From Candidatus Latescibacterota bacterium (lineage in GTDB: Bacteria > Latescibacterota > UBA2968 > UBA8231), in contig JAJDUT010000010.1 in assembly GCA_022826515.1 (NCBI GenBank), forward strand, positions 28,295 to 92,294: DNA of 64,000 bases. The letters run 5' to 3'. The notes beneath the pieces were generated by a model. That model was not told the origin of the DNA and ran no database searches. It worked only from the letters and a program-made list of their open reading frames with translations. The position numbers and the translations under genes are program-made. This document shows, piece after piece, positions 44,054-52,888 of the stretch; within the stretch, counting starts at the first letter, position 1, and each line of letters starts with the position of its first letter.

Positions 44054-45040
44054 CTAAGAACCCATAATTTTGCGCAGCCGCGCCTGCGTCGGCATATAGT
44101 TGCTCTCCCACACCTGTTGCACCACCCCGTCGGCGATATAGGCCAAGCGCGGAAAGCCGTGGCCAAAGGTCAAGCGCCGAAAGTCCGTCTGCGATATGGT
44201 GGCAATGTCAAAGCGCGGTTGCAACTGCTTCTTGAAGTCGATCACTTGCGGTGCATCCTGCGCGAAACTCGTCAGGGCGATGAGCCGTGGCAACTGGGGG
44301 TCTTGGGCGATGACGTTCATCTTGGGCACGGCGTTTTTGCAGTGGCTGCACGTGGGACTGAACAATTCAATCAGGTACTCGCCCTCCATCAAATCGACAT
44401 CCACACCTTTAAGTGCCAAGCCGGACAGCCGCACCCCGCTTTTGAGGTCCGACTGCGAGATGCGCTCTAGCTCGGGAAAAAACCGCACCCCGCCTACCGC
44501 TAATCCGACGACGAGCGAGCTTAACACCATCCGACTCGTCAGCGGCCAGACGGGCGCACCGCCCGCTCCCCACCAATTGGGCGGACCACTCGCGGGCGCA
44601 GCGTTTGCACTGCGGCGCATTCCCCACCAAGCAAACAGCAGCACCACCACCATCACGCCATCTTCTATCGCCGCTTCCCCTGGCCCGCGCTCGACGAGGG
44701 CACCGAAGCAGCCGCAGTCTATCGAGGCTCCCATGTGCCAAGCCTTGGCCGTCAGCGCGGTAAACGCGGCCATCAGCACCGTCGCCACTGGCAAGCACAG
44801 CCGTGGCTGCCAGTTTAGCAGTAGCGCCCAGCCGAGGACGAATTCAATCGGCCCCAACACAAGGGCCGCCTTGGCGACGGCCGACGCTGTTTCCCATTCC
44901 ACCACCCCGAGCAGTTGTGCATAGGGAATGGCCTCCCAATAAAAAAGCACCGGCTCCCATACTTTAACCGCTCCAGCAACTATGTACACAACTCCGATAA
45001 CCATCTGGCCGACGCGTGCGGCCTTGCTTATACCGTCCAT
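44054..45040 (-). CDS. MauE/DoxX-like membrane protein fused to a thioredoxin-like domain
   Basis: 328 residues. Residues 1-145 have four hydrophobic helices with IDCGCFGAL after helix 3, the conserved CxC of MauE/DoxX-type proteins. A linker and a fifth helix (residues about 170-187) follow. Residues about 205-328 form a thioredoxin-like domain with LFSPTCSHCKNAVP (CxxC near residue 232) and a proline loop GFPRLAYI. The membrane part would relay electrons to the outward thioredoxin-like domain. The family supports disulfide formation or maturation. It precedes glnE by 13 bases on the strand order but its functional link is unclear. Confidence 0.8.
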   Translation of the reverse strand: MDGISKAARVGQMVIGVVYIVAGAVKVWEPVLFYWEAIPYAQLLGVVEWETASAVAKAALVLGPIEFVLGWALLLNWQPRLCLPVATVLMAAFTALTAKAWHMGASIDCGCFGALVERGPGEAAIEDGVMVVVLLFAWWGMRRSANAAPASGPPNWWGAGGAPVWPLTSRMVLSSLVVGLAVGGVRFFPELERISQSDLKSGVRLSGLALKGVDVDLMEGEYLIELFSPTCSHCKNAVPKMNVIAQDPQLPRLIALTSFAQDAPQVIDFKKQLQPRFDIATISQTDFRRLTFGHGFPRLAYIADGVVQQVWESNYMPTQARLRKIMGS

Positions 45041-45053
45041 AATTAAGTCCTCC

Positions 45054-48000
45054 TCAATCGGTCAATTCGGCGAATACGGTCGAAAATATGCGCCGCGTCT
45101 GTCGCATCCATATCTCTACCTCGTCTTGGAAGGCCGCTACGTCTTTAGCGCCGAGGGCGCGGCTCAATATCTCCAACTCGCGGCCGGTCGGCAGGGCATC
45201 GCTGGCCCTTTCGCTGGCGAGTCGCATGCCCTTTTCCACCGCCCGCAGATACTCGTACGCGTCGAGGAGAAAGTGACCCCGCTCCGAGTCTAAATGGCCC
45301 TGCTCGACGAGCAGTTGCAGCGCGCGTCTCGTGCTGCCTACCCGCAAGTCCCGGTCCCGATAGCCCCACTTGAGCACCAGTACCTGCGCCACAAATTCGA
45401 TATCGACGATACCGCCTGGGCCGCGCTTGATATTGATGCGCGCTTGGCGCTTGCCCTGCGGCTCCATCCGCTGGCGCATCTCCTGCATCTGCGCGACCAA
45501 GGCCGCATCTACTTGCCGGCTGTACACGAAGCGCTCAATCGCCCGCAAGACCCGCGCACCGAACTCGGCATCGCCGGCCACTTGGCGGGCGCGACTCAGC
45601 GCCATCCGCTCCCAAGTGGCTGCCCGCTGCGCCAAGTAGCGGCGGTAGCCGACCAGCGAGATGGCCATAGGAGCGCTGGCCCCTTCGGGCCGCAACCGCG
45701 CATCTACCGAGTACAGCCCCTCCTCGGCCAACAGGGCGATCAGACGCTGGCTGAACTCAATGAAAAATACGCTATTAGGCACGCCGCGGCGCGTCTTGCC
45801 GTCGCTTTCGTACACGAAAAACAAATCCAAATCCGAGCCAAAATCCACCTCGCGGCCTCCAAACTTACCGGCGGCCAATACGGCGAACCGCACGTCGTGA
45901 CCTTGCCGGTTGCGCGGCTTGCCCCACCGCCGCACCAACGGTCCCCAAGCCAGCCGATAGACCGCTTGCAACACGTCTTCGCCCAATTCCGTTAGCCGCA
46001 GGAAAGTCTCTTCCTCGGTCGCCAGCCCCATCAGGTCGTCAGCCCCAATGCGCAGGAGGGATTTGTTCTGCATCCGCGCGATGGCGCGCAAATCGCCGCG
46101 CGTCGGGCCAGACTCCAAGCCCCAGTCAGCCTGACTAACTAAGCTGTCGAGCAGGGCTGGGTCGCGGCGCAAAAGATCGGCGAGAAAGCGGCTTGAGCCA
46201 CAGATGGCAATGAGCAAGGTGCGAAAGCCGGTGTGCTCTTGCAACAAGGAGTACAAAGCACCCGGCGCACCATACGCCTCGACTATCTGGGTGAAGCGCA
46301 ACAGCCCTTGATCTGGATCGGGAGCGGCGGCCAGCGAATTGAGCAGTTCCGGCAATAGGGCCTCAAAGTGGGCACGTCCCCCGCTCAGCAACACGCCCAT
46401 GGCCACCAGACGCTGCAAGCGGCGATGCGCGGCGGCCCCATCGACAAAGCCCCGCTCCACCAAGTCGGCTTTTGCGGCCGCGCTGCCGTTTTCGACCTCT
46501 AAAAGCCACGTCGGCGAGCGCGGAGCCGCCGGGTCCCGGTAAAACAACGCGGCAAACAGCCGGCGTACCCGCAGCCGGTGTCCGGCGAGCGCAGCGCTAA
46601 AGGCCCGCGCATCTTCATAACCCATGACCAAGGCCAAGGCCCGCAAGGCTTGTGCATCTTCTGGGACGGCGTAGTCGGGTCGGCCAGAGGCGATTTGCAA
46701 CAGGTTTTCAACCCGGCGAAAAAACTCGTACGCGTTTTTTAAGGCACTGGCTTCTGCCGCAGTCAGGGCCGCCTTCATCGCGCCTTTAGGCGCGACCACC
46801 TCGGCCAAGCGGTCAATAGCGGCCAGCGTGTTGTGGCTGCGCGCTTGGGGCTGGATGCCCCCGTAGAGCAGTTGTAGGCATTGGACGATGAATTCGATAT
46901 CGCGGATCCCGCCCGCTTGCAGCTTGATGTTGTTCTCACCGCGCGGACGCTCGCGGATGCTCGCCTCAATCCGCTCCTTGATGCGGCGGATTTCCTCGTG
47001 CGGTGCCGAGTGGAAGTAGGCTGGATAGATAAAGGGCCGGAGCATGGCCGCGTATTGCTCCCCCAGCGTCTGCGACCCCGCCACGCGCCGGGCCTTGATC
47101 AGCATCTGCCGCTCCCACAGTTCGCCGCGCGTCTCGTAATACCTCCAACTGGCGCGCAACGAGTGGGTCAAGGTGCCGCTCGCGCCCTCGGGGCGCAGCC
47201 GCATATCGACGCGGTAGAAAAATCCTTCCTTGGTCGCCTCGGTCAGCACGTGGACTAGGCGCTGGCCCAAGCGGCGGAAAAACTCGCTGTTCTCCAGCGG
47301 CGTTCCCTCCCCCTCAGGCTGGGTCTCACCCTCGCCATCCCACACGAAAATTAGGTCAATGTCCGAACTGTAGTTTAACTCCTGCCCGCCGTATTTACCC
47401 AAGCCGACGACGAGAAAGCGCACTGGGCGACCGCGCTCGTCCAGTGGGTGACCGTGCTCCTGCCACAAGTCGTGCTGGCATGTTTCAAGGGCCAACTCAA
47501 CCACCACGTCGGCTAAGTCGGCCAGCTCTTTTCCTATCTGTGCAACCGGCTTGGTGCCGAGGATTTCGGCGGCACCAATGCGCAAAAACTCGCGCCGATG
47601 CACCCGCCGCAACACCTCCAAACGCTCCTCAAACTCGGAGACATGACCGATATCAGTGCGCAAAATCTGCCGTAGGGTACTCCGCTCCAGTGGCTCGACC
47701 AAGTGCGGAGTCTCAACCAACAGCCACAACAGGAACTCGAAATCGCGCACCAAGATGTCGGCGAGAAAGGTGCTATGGCTCACGACTTGTACCAAGCGCT
47801 GACAGAGAATGGGGTCGGCCTCTAAATGAGAAAAAAGCCCTCGTGGACCGTATGCCACAGCCAAGCGCACCAACTGCCGCAGGCCCTCGTCCGGCCGGCC
47901 CGTCGCAGCCAGTTCGGCCAACGCAAGGGCTGGCAACGGCGCGGATTGCGGCGGGCCACCAATCCGGTCCAAGGTCTCTAGGGCTTGGACCGGATCGGCA

Positions 48001-48083
48001 AAACCCAATTGCGCTAGGGGATCAAGGGCTTTAGCCGCGTCTGCGGTGAGCGCGCGACGGGCCAGTTCCAATGCGGTGGGCAC
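45054..48083 (-). CDS. glnE: Bifunctional glutamine synthetase adenylyltransferase/deadenylylase
   Basis: 1009 residues from a GTG start, near the typical 940-1000. Both nucleotidyltransferase halves are intact: VVGLGKYGGQELNYSSDIDL (about residues 230-250) for deadenylylation, and AAGKFGGREVDFGSDLDLFF (about 745) for adenylylation. Each is followed by its helical GlnD_UR domain. The enzyme adds or removes AMP on glutamine synthetase in response to PII state. It lies 9 bases after glnB, so the regulator and effector are co-transcribed. No glnA or glnD is in the window. Confidence 0.95.
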   Translation of the reverse strand: MPTALELARRALTADAAKALDPLAQLGFADPVQALETLDRIGGPPQSAPLPALALAELAATGRPDEGLRQLVRLAVAYGPRGLFSHLEADPILCQRLVQVVSHSTFLADILVRDFEFLLWLLVETPHLVEPLERSTLRQILRTDIGHVSEFEERLEVLRRVHRREFLRIGAAEILGTKPVAQIGKELADLADVVVELALETCQHDLWQEHGHPLDERGRPVRFLVVGLGKYGGQELNYSSDIDLIFVWDGEGETQPEGEGTPLENSEFFRRLGQRLVHVLTEATKEGFFYRVDMRLRPEGASGTLTHSLRASWRYYETRGELWERQMLIKARRVAGSQTLGEQYAAMLRPFIYPAYFHSAPHEEIRRIKERIEASIRERPRGENNIKLQAGGIRDIEFIVQCLQLLYGGIQPQARSHNTLAAIDRLAEVVAPKGAMKAALTAAEASALKNAYEFFRRVENLLQIASGRPDYAVPEDAQALRALALVMGYEDARAFSAALAGHRLRVRRLFAALFYRDPAAPRSPTWLLEVENGSAAAKADLVERGFVDGAAAHRRLQRLVAMGVLLSGGRAHFEALLPELLNSLAAAPDPDQGLLRFTQIVEAYGAPGALYSLLQEHTGFRTLLIAICGSSRFLADLLRRDPALLDSLVSQADWGLESGPTRGDLRAIARMQNKSLLRIGADDLMGLATEEETFLRLTELGEDVLQAVYRLAWGPLVRRWGKPRNRQGHDVRFAVLAAGKFGGREVDFGSDLDLFFVYESDGKTRRGVPNSVFFIEFSQRLIALLAEEGLYSVDARLRPEGASAPMAISLVGYRRYLAQRAATWERMALSRARQVAGDAEFGARVLRAIERFVYSRQVDAALVAQMQEMRQRMEPQGKRQARINIKRGPGGIVDIEFVAQVLVLKWGYRDRDLRVGSTRRALQLLVEQGHLDSERGHFLLDAYEYLRAVEKGMRLASERASDALPTGRELEILSRALGAKDVAAFQDEVEIWMRQTRRIFSTVFAELTD

Positions 48084-48092
48084 TACCGGGCT

Positions 48093-48431
48093 TCAGAGGG
48101 CGTTTTCGCCGGTTTCGCCGGTGCGGATGCGGATGGCATCGATCAGTTCGGAGACGAAGATCTTGCCGTCGCCGACCTCGCCGGTGGCAGCCGACTGCAT
48201 AATGACCTCCACCGCTTCGTCGAGTTGGCCATCGCCAACGGCCAATTCAATGCGAATTTTGGGCATGAAATCGAGCTGGTACTCGGCACCGCGATAGATT
48301 TCGCTGTGGCCGCGCTGGCGACCGCAGCCGCGCACCTCGCTAACGGACATGCCGACGAGGCCAATCGCGGCTAGGGATTGTTTGACCTCGTCGAGTTTGA
48401 AGGGCTTGATAAAGGCCACGATGTTTTTCAC
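48093..48431 (-). CDS. glnB: PII nitrogen regulatory protein GlnB/GlnK
   Basis: 112 residues from a GTG start. PII signatures: MKNIVAFIKPFKLDEVKQ start, the T-loop RQRGHSEIYRGAEYQLDF with the uridylylatable tyrosine (Y51), and GDGKIFVSELIDAIRIRTGE at the C-terminus (the B and C loops). It senses ATP/ADP and 2-oxoglutarate and controls GlnE, glutamine synthetase and NtrB. Encoded 9 bases before glnE, and 10 bases after kptA. Confidence 0.95.
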   Translation of the reverse strand: MKNIVAFIKPFKLDEVKQSLAAIGLVGMSVSEVRGCGRQRGHSEIYRGAEYQLDFMPKIRIELAVGDGQLDEAVEVIMQSAATGEVGDGKIFVSELIDAIRIRTGETGENAL

Positions 48432-48441
48432 GATATCCCTC

Positions 48442-49065
48442 TCAACGAGACGAAAAGCGCGGCTTGCGGCCGTAGCTTATGCCGCCGGCCGCAGGCATCG
48501 GGGCAACGTCGAGGGGCTTTTGTTGACTGCCGTGGATGGGGCCGATGCAACCGGCTGGGATTTCTTCGGTCAGCACGACCGTGCCACGAGGAAAAAAGCG
48601 ACAGCCCTCCTCGTGGGCCTTGGCCGCGAGAATTTCTACTACGCAGGGGGTGTCGCGTTGGTGGCTGTGCGACTCGGCCGCCTCGCGCGTCAGCGACAGA
48701 TGCACGTAGTAGCGATCACCTGGAGAAATGCCCTCGCGGGTAAAGCGCTGGGCGGTGCTGCGAGTCGTGCCCATGTAGAGTCGGTCGGGCGGCGGGTCCA
48801 TAGGCTCGCCGTCCATATCGACGAAAAAACTGTGTCCGTACAGCGCGCGAATGCCAAACTCGTTCAGTTCAAAGCGATACTGCCCTGGGGCGTTGACGAG
48901 GTTGACGACATCGGCTTCGGCTATCTCTGCGTAGCGTTCTTGTACTCCTTGTACTACCTGATCCAACGGCGCGTAGCCGTAAGCATCAATCTCCAGTCCA
49001 AATTCGTCGGGCCGATGCCTGAGCATCAGCGAAAGCAATTTGGAAATACGACTTGTATTGGCCAC
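48442..49065 (-). CDS. kptA: RNA 2'-phosphotransferase
   Basis: 207 residues from GTG. The KptA/Tpt1 signatures are present: LLSLMLRHRPDEFGLEIDAY, RFELNEFGIRALYGHSF, LYMGTTRSTAQRFTREGI and RYYVHLSLTREAAE, holding the NAD-binding arginine-histidine set. The enzyme removes a 2'-phosphate from RNA with NAD, giving ADP-ribose 1''-2'' cyclic phosphate. It removes tRNA splice phosphates in eukaryotes, but its bacterial role is unsettled. The C-terminus has about 25 extra residues. It lies between purE and glnB. Confidence 0.92.
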   Translation of the reverse strand: MANTSRISKLLSLMLRHRPDEFGLEIDAYGYAPLDQVVQGVQERYAEIAEADVVNLVNAPGQYRFELNEFGIRALYGHSFFVDMDGEPMDPPPDRLYMGTTRSTAQRFTREGISPGDRYYVHLSLTREAAESHSHQRDTPCVVEILAAKAHEEGCRFFPRGTVVLTEEIPAGCIGPIHGSQQKPLDVAPMPAAGGISYGRKPRFSSR

Positions 49066-49090
49066 TGCTCATCGCGTCCTTTCAGCATTT

Positions 49091-49118
49091 GTAGGGGCGA
49101 CCGGCCGGTCGCCCCTAC
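49091..49118. repeat. Palindromic GTAGGGGCGACC repeat, possible terminator
   Basis: Perfect 12-base arms GTAGGGGCGACC and GGTCGCCCCTAC flank GGCC between purE and kptA. Such GTAGGGGCG...CGCCCCTAC palindromes are a widely distributed dispersed intergenic repeat. No T-run follows, so a transcription-terminating role is possible but not shown. Confidence 0.6.
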
Positions 49119-49122
49119 GGTC

Positions 49123-49578
49123 TTAGGGGTTCCACTGTGCGCGATAAGTTTCAATGGCCTGGGCAACCGCCTCGTCGGACAAGGCGATGATCTGGGCCGC
49201 CAGCATCGCCGCATTGCGGGCATTGTCAATGCCGACGGTCGCCACCGGAATACCCGGCGGCATCTGCACGATGGAGTAGAGCGAATCGACTCCATTGAGC
49301 GCACCCGAGGCAATGGGGACTCCGATGACCGGCAAGGTCGTATGTGCCGCCACCACGCCGGGTAGGGCCGCAGCTAAGCCAGCACCGGCGATGATCACTT
49401 TGAGGCCGCGGCCAGCCGCCTCGCTGGCCCAAGTAGCAGTGCGCTCGGGGTTGCGGTGGGCCGAAGATACGATCATTTCGTAGCCGAGTCCTAGCTCTTC
49501 GAGCACCGCCGCCCCCTTGCGCATGGTGTCCTCGTCCGAGGTACTGCCCATGATTACGCCAACGCGAATATCTGCCAT
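49123..49578 (-). CDS. purE: N5-carboxyaminoimidazole ribonucleotide mutase
   Basis: 151 residues of class I PurE. Motifs: [12 protein letters not shown] at the start, [12 protein letters not shown] with the catalytic histidine, [19 protein letters not shown] and PVIGVPI near the middle. It isomerises N5-CAIR to CAIR in purine synthesis. No purK or other pur genes lie adjacent, and ftsZ ends 77 bases upstream. Confidence 0.95.
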   Translation of the reverse strand: MADIRVGVIMGSTSDEDTMRKGAAVLEELGLGYEMIVSSAHRNPERTATWASEAAGRGLKVIIAGAGLAAALPGVVAAHTTLPVIGVPIASGALNGVDSLYSIVQMPPGIPVATVGIDNARNAAMLAAQIIALSDEAVAQAIETYRAQWNP

Positions 49579-49655
49579 GTAAAAACATCCTCCCTGTGAA
49601 TTCTATCGCGCACAGGTCTTAAAATAAGCCAAATCGTCCGCGCGCGACAACTGCC

Positions 49656-50861
49656 CTAAGAAGTGTTCATTTTGCGGCGCAGGAAGGTGGGAATGTCCAA
49701 GTCGCCAACCGCCGGGCGCACTGGTTCCTGATGCTCCTGAGGAATGCTGTGGCCGTTGCGCAGATACGTGGGCACTTCCAAGGAGGTGCCCCCATTGCCG
49801 TTGCCGAGGAGGACCGGGCTGCCGATGGTCAAAGGATCCGACTCCACGGCCTGCTGCGTCGGCTCCTCTTGGGCGCGGGCCGGCGGCTCGGCTTCGTTGC
49901 TCTTGTTTATGTTGAAGCCCGTGGCGATGACCGTCACGCGGATGTTGTCGGTCAAGCTATCGTCAATTACGGTACCGAAGATGATCTCGGCATCCGAGCC
50001 AGATTCCTCGTTGATCAGCGACATGACCTCGTTGACCTCGTAGAGCGTGAGATTGGAGTCGCCGGCGATATTGATCAACACGCCCTTGGCACCGGTGATC
50101 GACACATCCTCCAAGAGCGGGCTGTTGATCGCCTTGCGAGCGGCCTCCACGGCCCGCTCTTCGCCGCTGTGCTCCCCGAGGCCCATAATCGCATCCCCGC
50201 CCTTGGAAATTACCGTGCGTACATCGTTGAAGTCGAGATTGACCATGCCCGGAATCGTAATCAGGTCGGAGATGCCACGCGTGGCTTGCATCAGCACTTC
50301 GTCGGCCTTGAGAAACGCGTCTTGGAGCGTAGTGTCGCGGCCGCAGACTTCTAACAGGCGCTGGTTTTTGATGGTGATCAGGGTGTCAACTTGGTCCTTT
50401 AGCTCGGCAATCCCGCTCCTGGCGTTCTTCATCCGCGGAGAGCCTTCCATTAGAAAAGGCTCGGTGACAATGCCGACCGTTAGGGCCCCTTGATCGCGGG
50501 AAATTTCCGCAACAGTGGGCGCGACTCCCGTACCTGTACCGCCACCCATACCGGCCGTGATGAAGATCAGATCCGAGTCCTGTAGCTGCTTGGAAACCTT
50601 GTCGCGGTCTTCTTCGATGGCTTGTCGTCCCACCTCGGGGTCTGCACCAGCACCCAAACCCCGCGTGACGCTGCTGCCAATGCAAATGGGAAAGTCAGCC
50701 CGCGAGGTCTCCAGCGCCTGAGCATCCGTGTTGACGGCGACGAATTCGACGCCGTGCATCCCGGACTCGATCATGCGGTTGATGGCATTGCCGCCGCTGC
50801 CACCAACGCCGACGACCTTAATTCGCGCTCGATGCTCGTTATCGATCAACCTAATTGCCAT
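49656..50861 (-). CDS. ftsZ: Cell division protein FtsZ
   Basis: 401 residues. Tubulin-like GTPase: KVVGVGGSGGNAINRMI, the GTP signature GMGGGTGTGVAP, T7-loop region VNLDFNDVRTVI, and the C-terminal peptide DLDIPTFLRRKM that binds FtsA/ZipA-type partners. It polymerises into the Z-ring at midcell. The gene ends the dcw operon and is followed by purE; ftsA lies 36 bases upstream. Confidence 0.98.
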   Translation of the reverse strand: MAIRLIDNEHRARIKVVGVGGSGGNAINRMIESGMHGVEFVAVNTDAQALETSRADFPICIGSSVTRGLGAGADPEVGRQAIEEDRDKVSKQLQDSDLIFITAGMGGGTGTGVAPTVAEISRDQGALTVGIVTEPFLMEGSPRMKNARSGIAELKDQVDTLITIKNQRLLEVCGRDTTLQDAFLKADEVLMQATRGISDLITIPGMVNLDFNDVRTVISKGGDAIMGLGEHSGEERAVEAARKAINSPLLEDVSITGAKGVLINIAGDSNLTLYEVNEVMSLINEESGSDAEIIFGTVIDDSLTDNIRVTVIATGFNINKSNEAEPPARAQEEPTQQAVESDPLTIGSPVLLGNGNGGTSLEVPTYLRNGHSIPQEHQEPVRPAVGDLDIPTFLRRKMNTS

Positions 50862-50897
50862 ACTTACTCCTCCTTAATTTTGGGACCAGCACCGCCG

Positions 50898-52070
50898 CTA
50901 GTCCCGTGGTTGTAACCATCTTTTTACGCGCCCGAACATGGAATCGAAGCGATCTTCGACCAGACCCGGCGCTTCTGTTTGGTTTTTTCCTTCCTGTTTC
51001 TCCATTCCGTACAGGAGCAGACCCAGCACCGTAGCATACGCTGGGCTAGCTAGCTCTACGGCTCCCTCAAACCCGCTCGGCTCCCCCAAGCGCACCGGCA
51101 TGTTAAAAATCCGCTCGGCCAAGGCCACGGCTCCAGTGATTTGCGCTCCCCCACCCGTGAGGACAATACCCGCGCCTAGCGCAGCATGGGGCAACGCGGT
51201 ATAGACCTGCTTGCGGGCTAGGGCCAATATCTCCTCCATTCGCGCCGCGGCGATAAGGGCTACTGTCTCGCTAGGTGCGCCCGCGCACTTGGCCTGCTCG
51301 GCCTCAACCCGCGTGGTGCGCAGCCCAACGCCGATGTCGTTGGTCACGTTATGCCCACCCAATCCGACGTTGCCCGAGTGGCTCATCCCTTTGCCAACAA
51401 AGACGGCCACATCGGTCGTGCCGCCGCCGATGTCGAGCAGGCAGACTCCCATCTGCCGCTCGTCCTCACTGAGGACCGCATAGCTCGAAGCAAGTGCGCC
51501 GAGCACGACACCGCGCACATCGACGCCCGCACGGAGGATGCTGTGGCAGATGTTCCGCACGGCGGCAACCGAGCTGGTGACTACGTGTACACTGGCCTCT
51601 AAGCGCACTCCGTACATACCCACGGGATCGAGAATGCCCCGCTGGCCATTGACGGCAAATTCTTGGGGCAAAACGTGTAGTACCTCGCGGTCAAATGGCA
51701 CTTTGACCACGCCGGCCGCAGCGAGCACGCGGGCGCGGTCCTGTACTCCGATCCATCCGCCTTCGCCGCCGACAGCCACCATGCCCGTACTGTTGAGGCT
51801 GGCGATGTATTGGCCAGAAATGCCAGCGTACACCGAGTCGATTTCGACCCCAGCCATCAGCTCCGCTTGACGCACGGCCTCGCCAATGGCGCGCACAGTC
51901 TTCTCGGCATCCACAATCGCCCCGCGCTGGAGGCCCTCTGAGGGGTGCTGACCTATGCCAATAATCCGCAGAGGCCGCTCGGCGACCTGCTCGGCAATGA
52001 CGGCGCAGACCTTAGTGGTGCCCAAGTCCAGCCCGGCGATAATGGTGCTGTGCTCCTCGCTCCAGTTCAT
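50898..52070 (-). CDS. ftsA: Cell division protein FtsA
   Basis: 390 residues with the actin fold: AGLDLGTTKVCAVIAE phosphate-1 loop, YAGISGQYIASLNSTGMV in the SHS2/1C region, LLDIGGGTTDVAVF phosphate-2 loop and GIVLTGGGAQITG adenosine loop. A C-terminal amphipathic segment GRVKRWLQ anchors the membrane. It tethers FtsZ. Its ATG overlaps the ftsQ stop by 4 bases. Confidence 0.97.
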   Translation of the reverse strand: MNWSEEHSTIIAGLDLGTTKVCAVIAEQVAERPLRIIGIGQHPSEGLQRGAIVDAEKTVRAIGEAVRQAELMAGVEIDSVYAGISGQYIASLNSTGMVAVGGEGGWIGVQDRARVLAAAGVVKVPFDREVLHVLPQEFAVNGQRGILDPVGMYGVRLEASVHVVTSSVAAVRNICHSILRAGVDVRGVVLGALASSYAVLSEDERQMGVCLLDIGGGTTDVAVFVGKGMSHSGNVGLGGHNVTNDIGVGLRTTRVEAEQAKCAGAPSETVALIAAARMEEILALARKQVYTALPHAALGAGIVLTGGGAQITGAVALAERIFNMPVRLGEPSGFEGAVELASPAYATVLGLLLYGMEKQEGKNQTEAPGLVEDRFDSMFGRVKRWLQPRD

Positions 52071-52888
52071 CCCGATTTTGCTTTCTTTTTGCCTACTACC
52101 ATCTGGCCGGCATAGCGCAAGTCGATATAGGCCGGATCGGGATGGCTTTGATGGACGCGCGGCATCAGATCGCGGATGGTGCGGAGCCGGTGGGCGGCTT
52201 CGTTGGTCGGCAAGCGCACTTCGAGTCCGTCACCGGCCATCTGCAAGCGAATGCTCGCCCCGGACATCGGCTGGATGCCGGCTACGTTGAGGCAAAATTC
52301 CGCATCGGCAACCGTGGCTTCCTCCCACCAGCGCAATATCGCCAATAGCGCGGAGTCCGATACGGCCATGCCCGGCTGCAGCGAGTCGCTGCGGACCGAC
52401 AGCCCGGATATGACGGGCAAATTGCGGGACGGGACATCCGTACTGCCTGCCGGAAGCAGGACGCCATCGGGCGTTATCCCGTAGGTTTGGCCCAAATCGA
52501 TCCAAGCTACTTGACGATGCTCGACGATATCGACGGCAATCCGGTCGGGCGGCTTGCGCACCACGAGAGCTTGCTTGATCCAATACATGGCTTCCAGCCG
52601 CTGCGCGACCTCGTCCAAGTCGATGGCGAAAATGTTGCTACCAGCCGCAAGGCCACTGGCGACGCGTACATCCTCCCCACTGAGCCGCCGCAACCCATCC
52701 ACCTCAATAACCTTGAGGCCAAAGTAGGAGGCTTGGCCAAAGTAGGTAGCCGCTTGATAGGCCGCTAAGGTGCTGCCCGTGGCCAAAATTAAGAGCGCAA
52801 TCCAAAGCCCGCGGGCCTTGGATTGACCTCGCTCCCTCACGGTTAGCGACTTCTTGCGCACCTTGGTCTTCTTCTTCTGGCGGTTCAC
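52067..52888 (-). CDS. ftsQ: Cell division protein FtsQ/DivIB
   Basis: 273 residues from GTG 52888, overlapping the murC stop (GTGA). A basic cytoplasmic tail (QKKKTKVRKKS) precedes one transmembrane helix (ALLILATGSTLAAYQAA). The POTRA domain follows (FGLKVIEVDGLRRLSGEDVR), then the FtsQ domain with WIKQALVVRKPPDRIAVDIV. It recruits later divisome proteins in the periplasm. The family is highly divergent but the position is decisive. Confidence 0.9.
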   Translation of the reverse strand: MNRQKKKTKVRKKSLTVRERGQSKARGLWIALLILATGSTLAAYQAATYFGQASYFGLKVIEVDGLRRLSGEDVRVASGLAAGSNIFAIDLDEVAQRLEAMYWIKQALVVRKPPDRIAVDIVEHRQVAWIDLGQTYGITPDGVLLPAGSTDVPSRNLPVISGLSVRSDSLQPGMAVSDSALLAILRWWEEATVADAEFCLNVAGIQPMSGASIRLQMAGDGLEVRLPTNEAAHRLRTIRDLMPRVHQSHPDPAYIDLRYAGQMVVGKKKAKSG

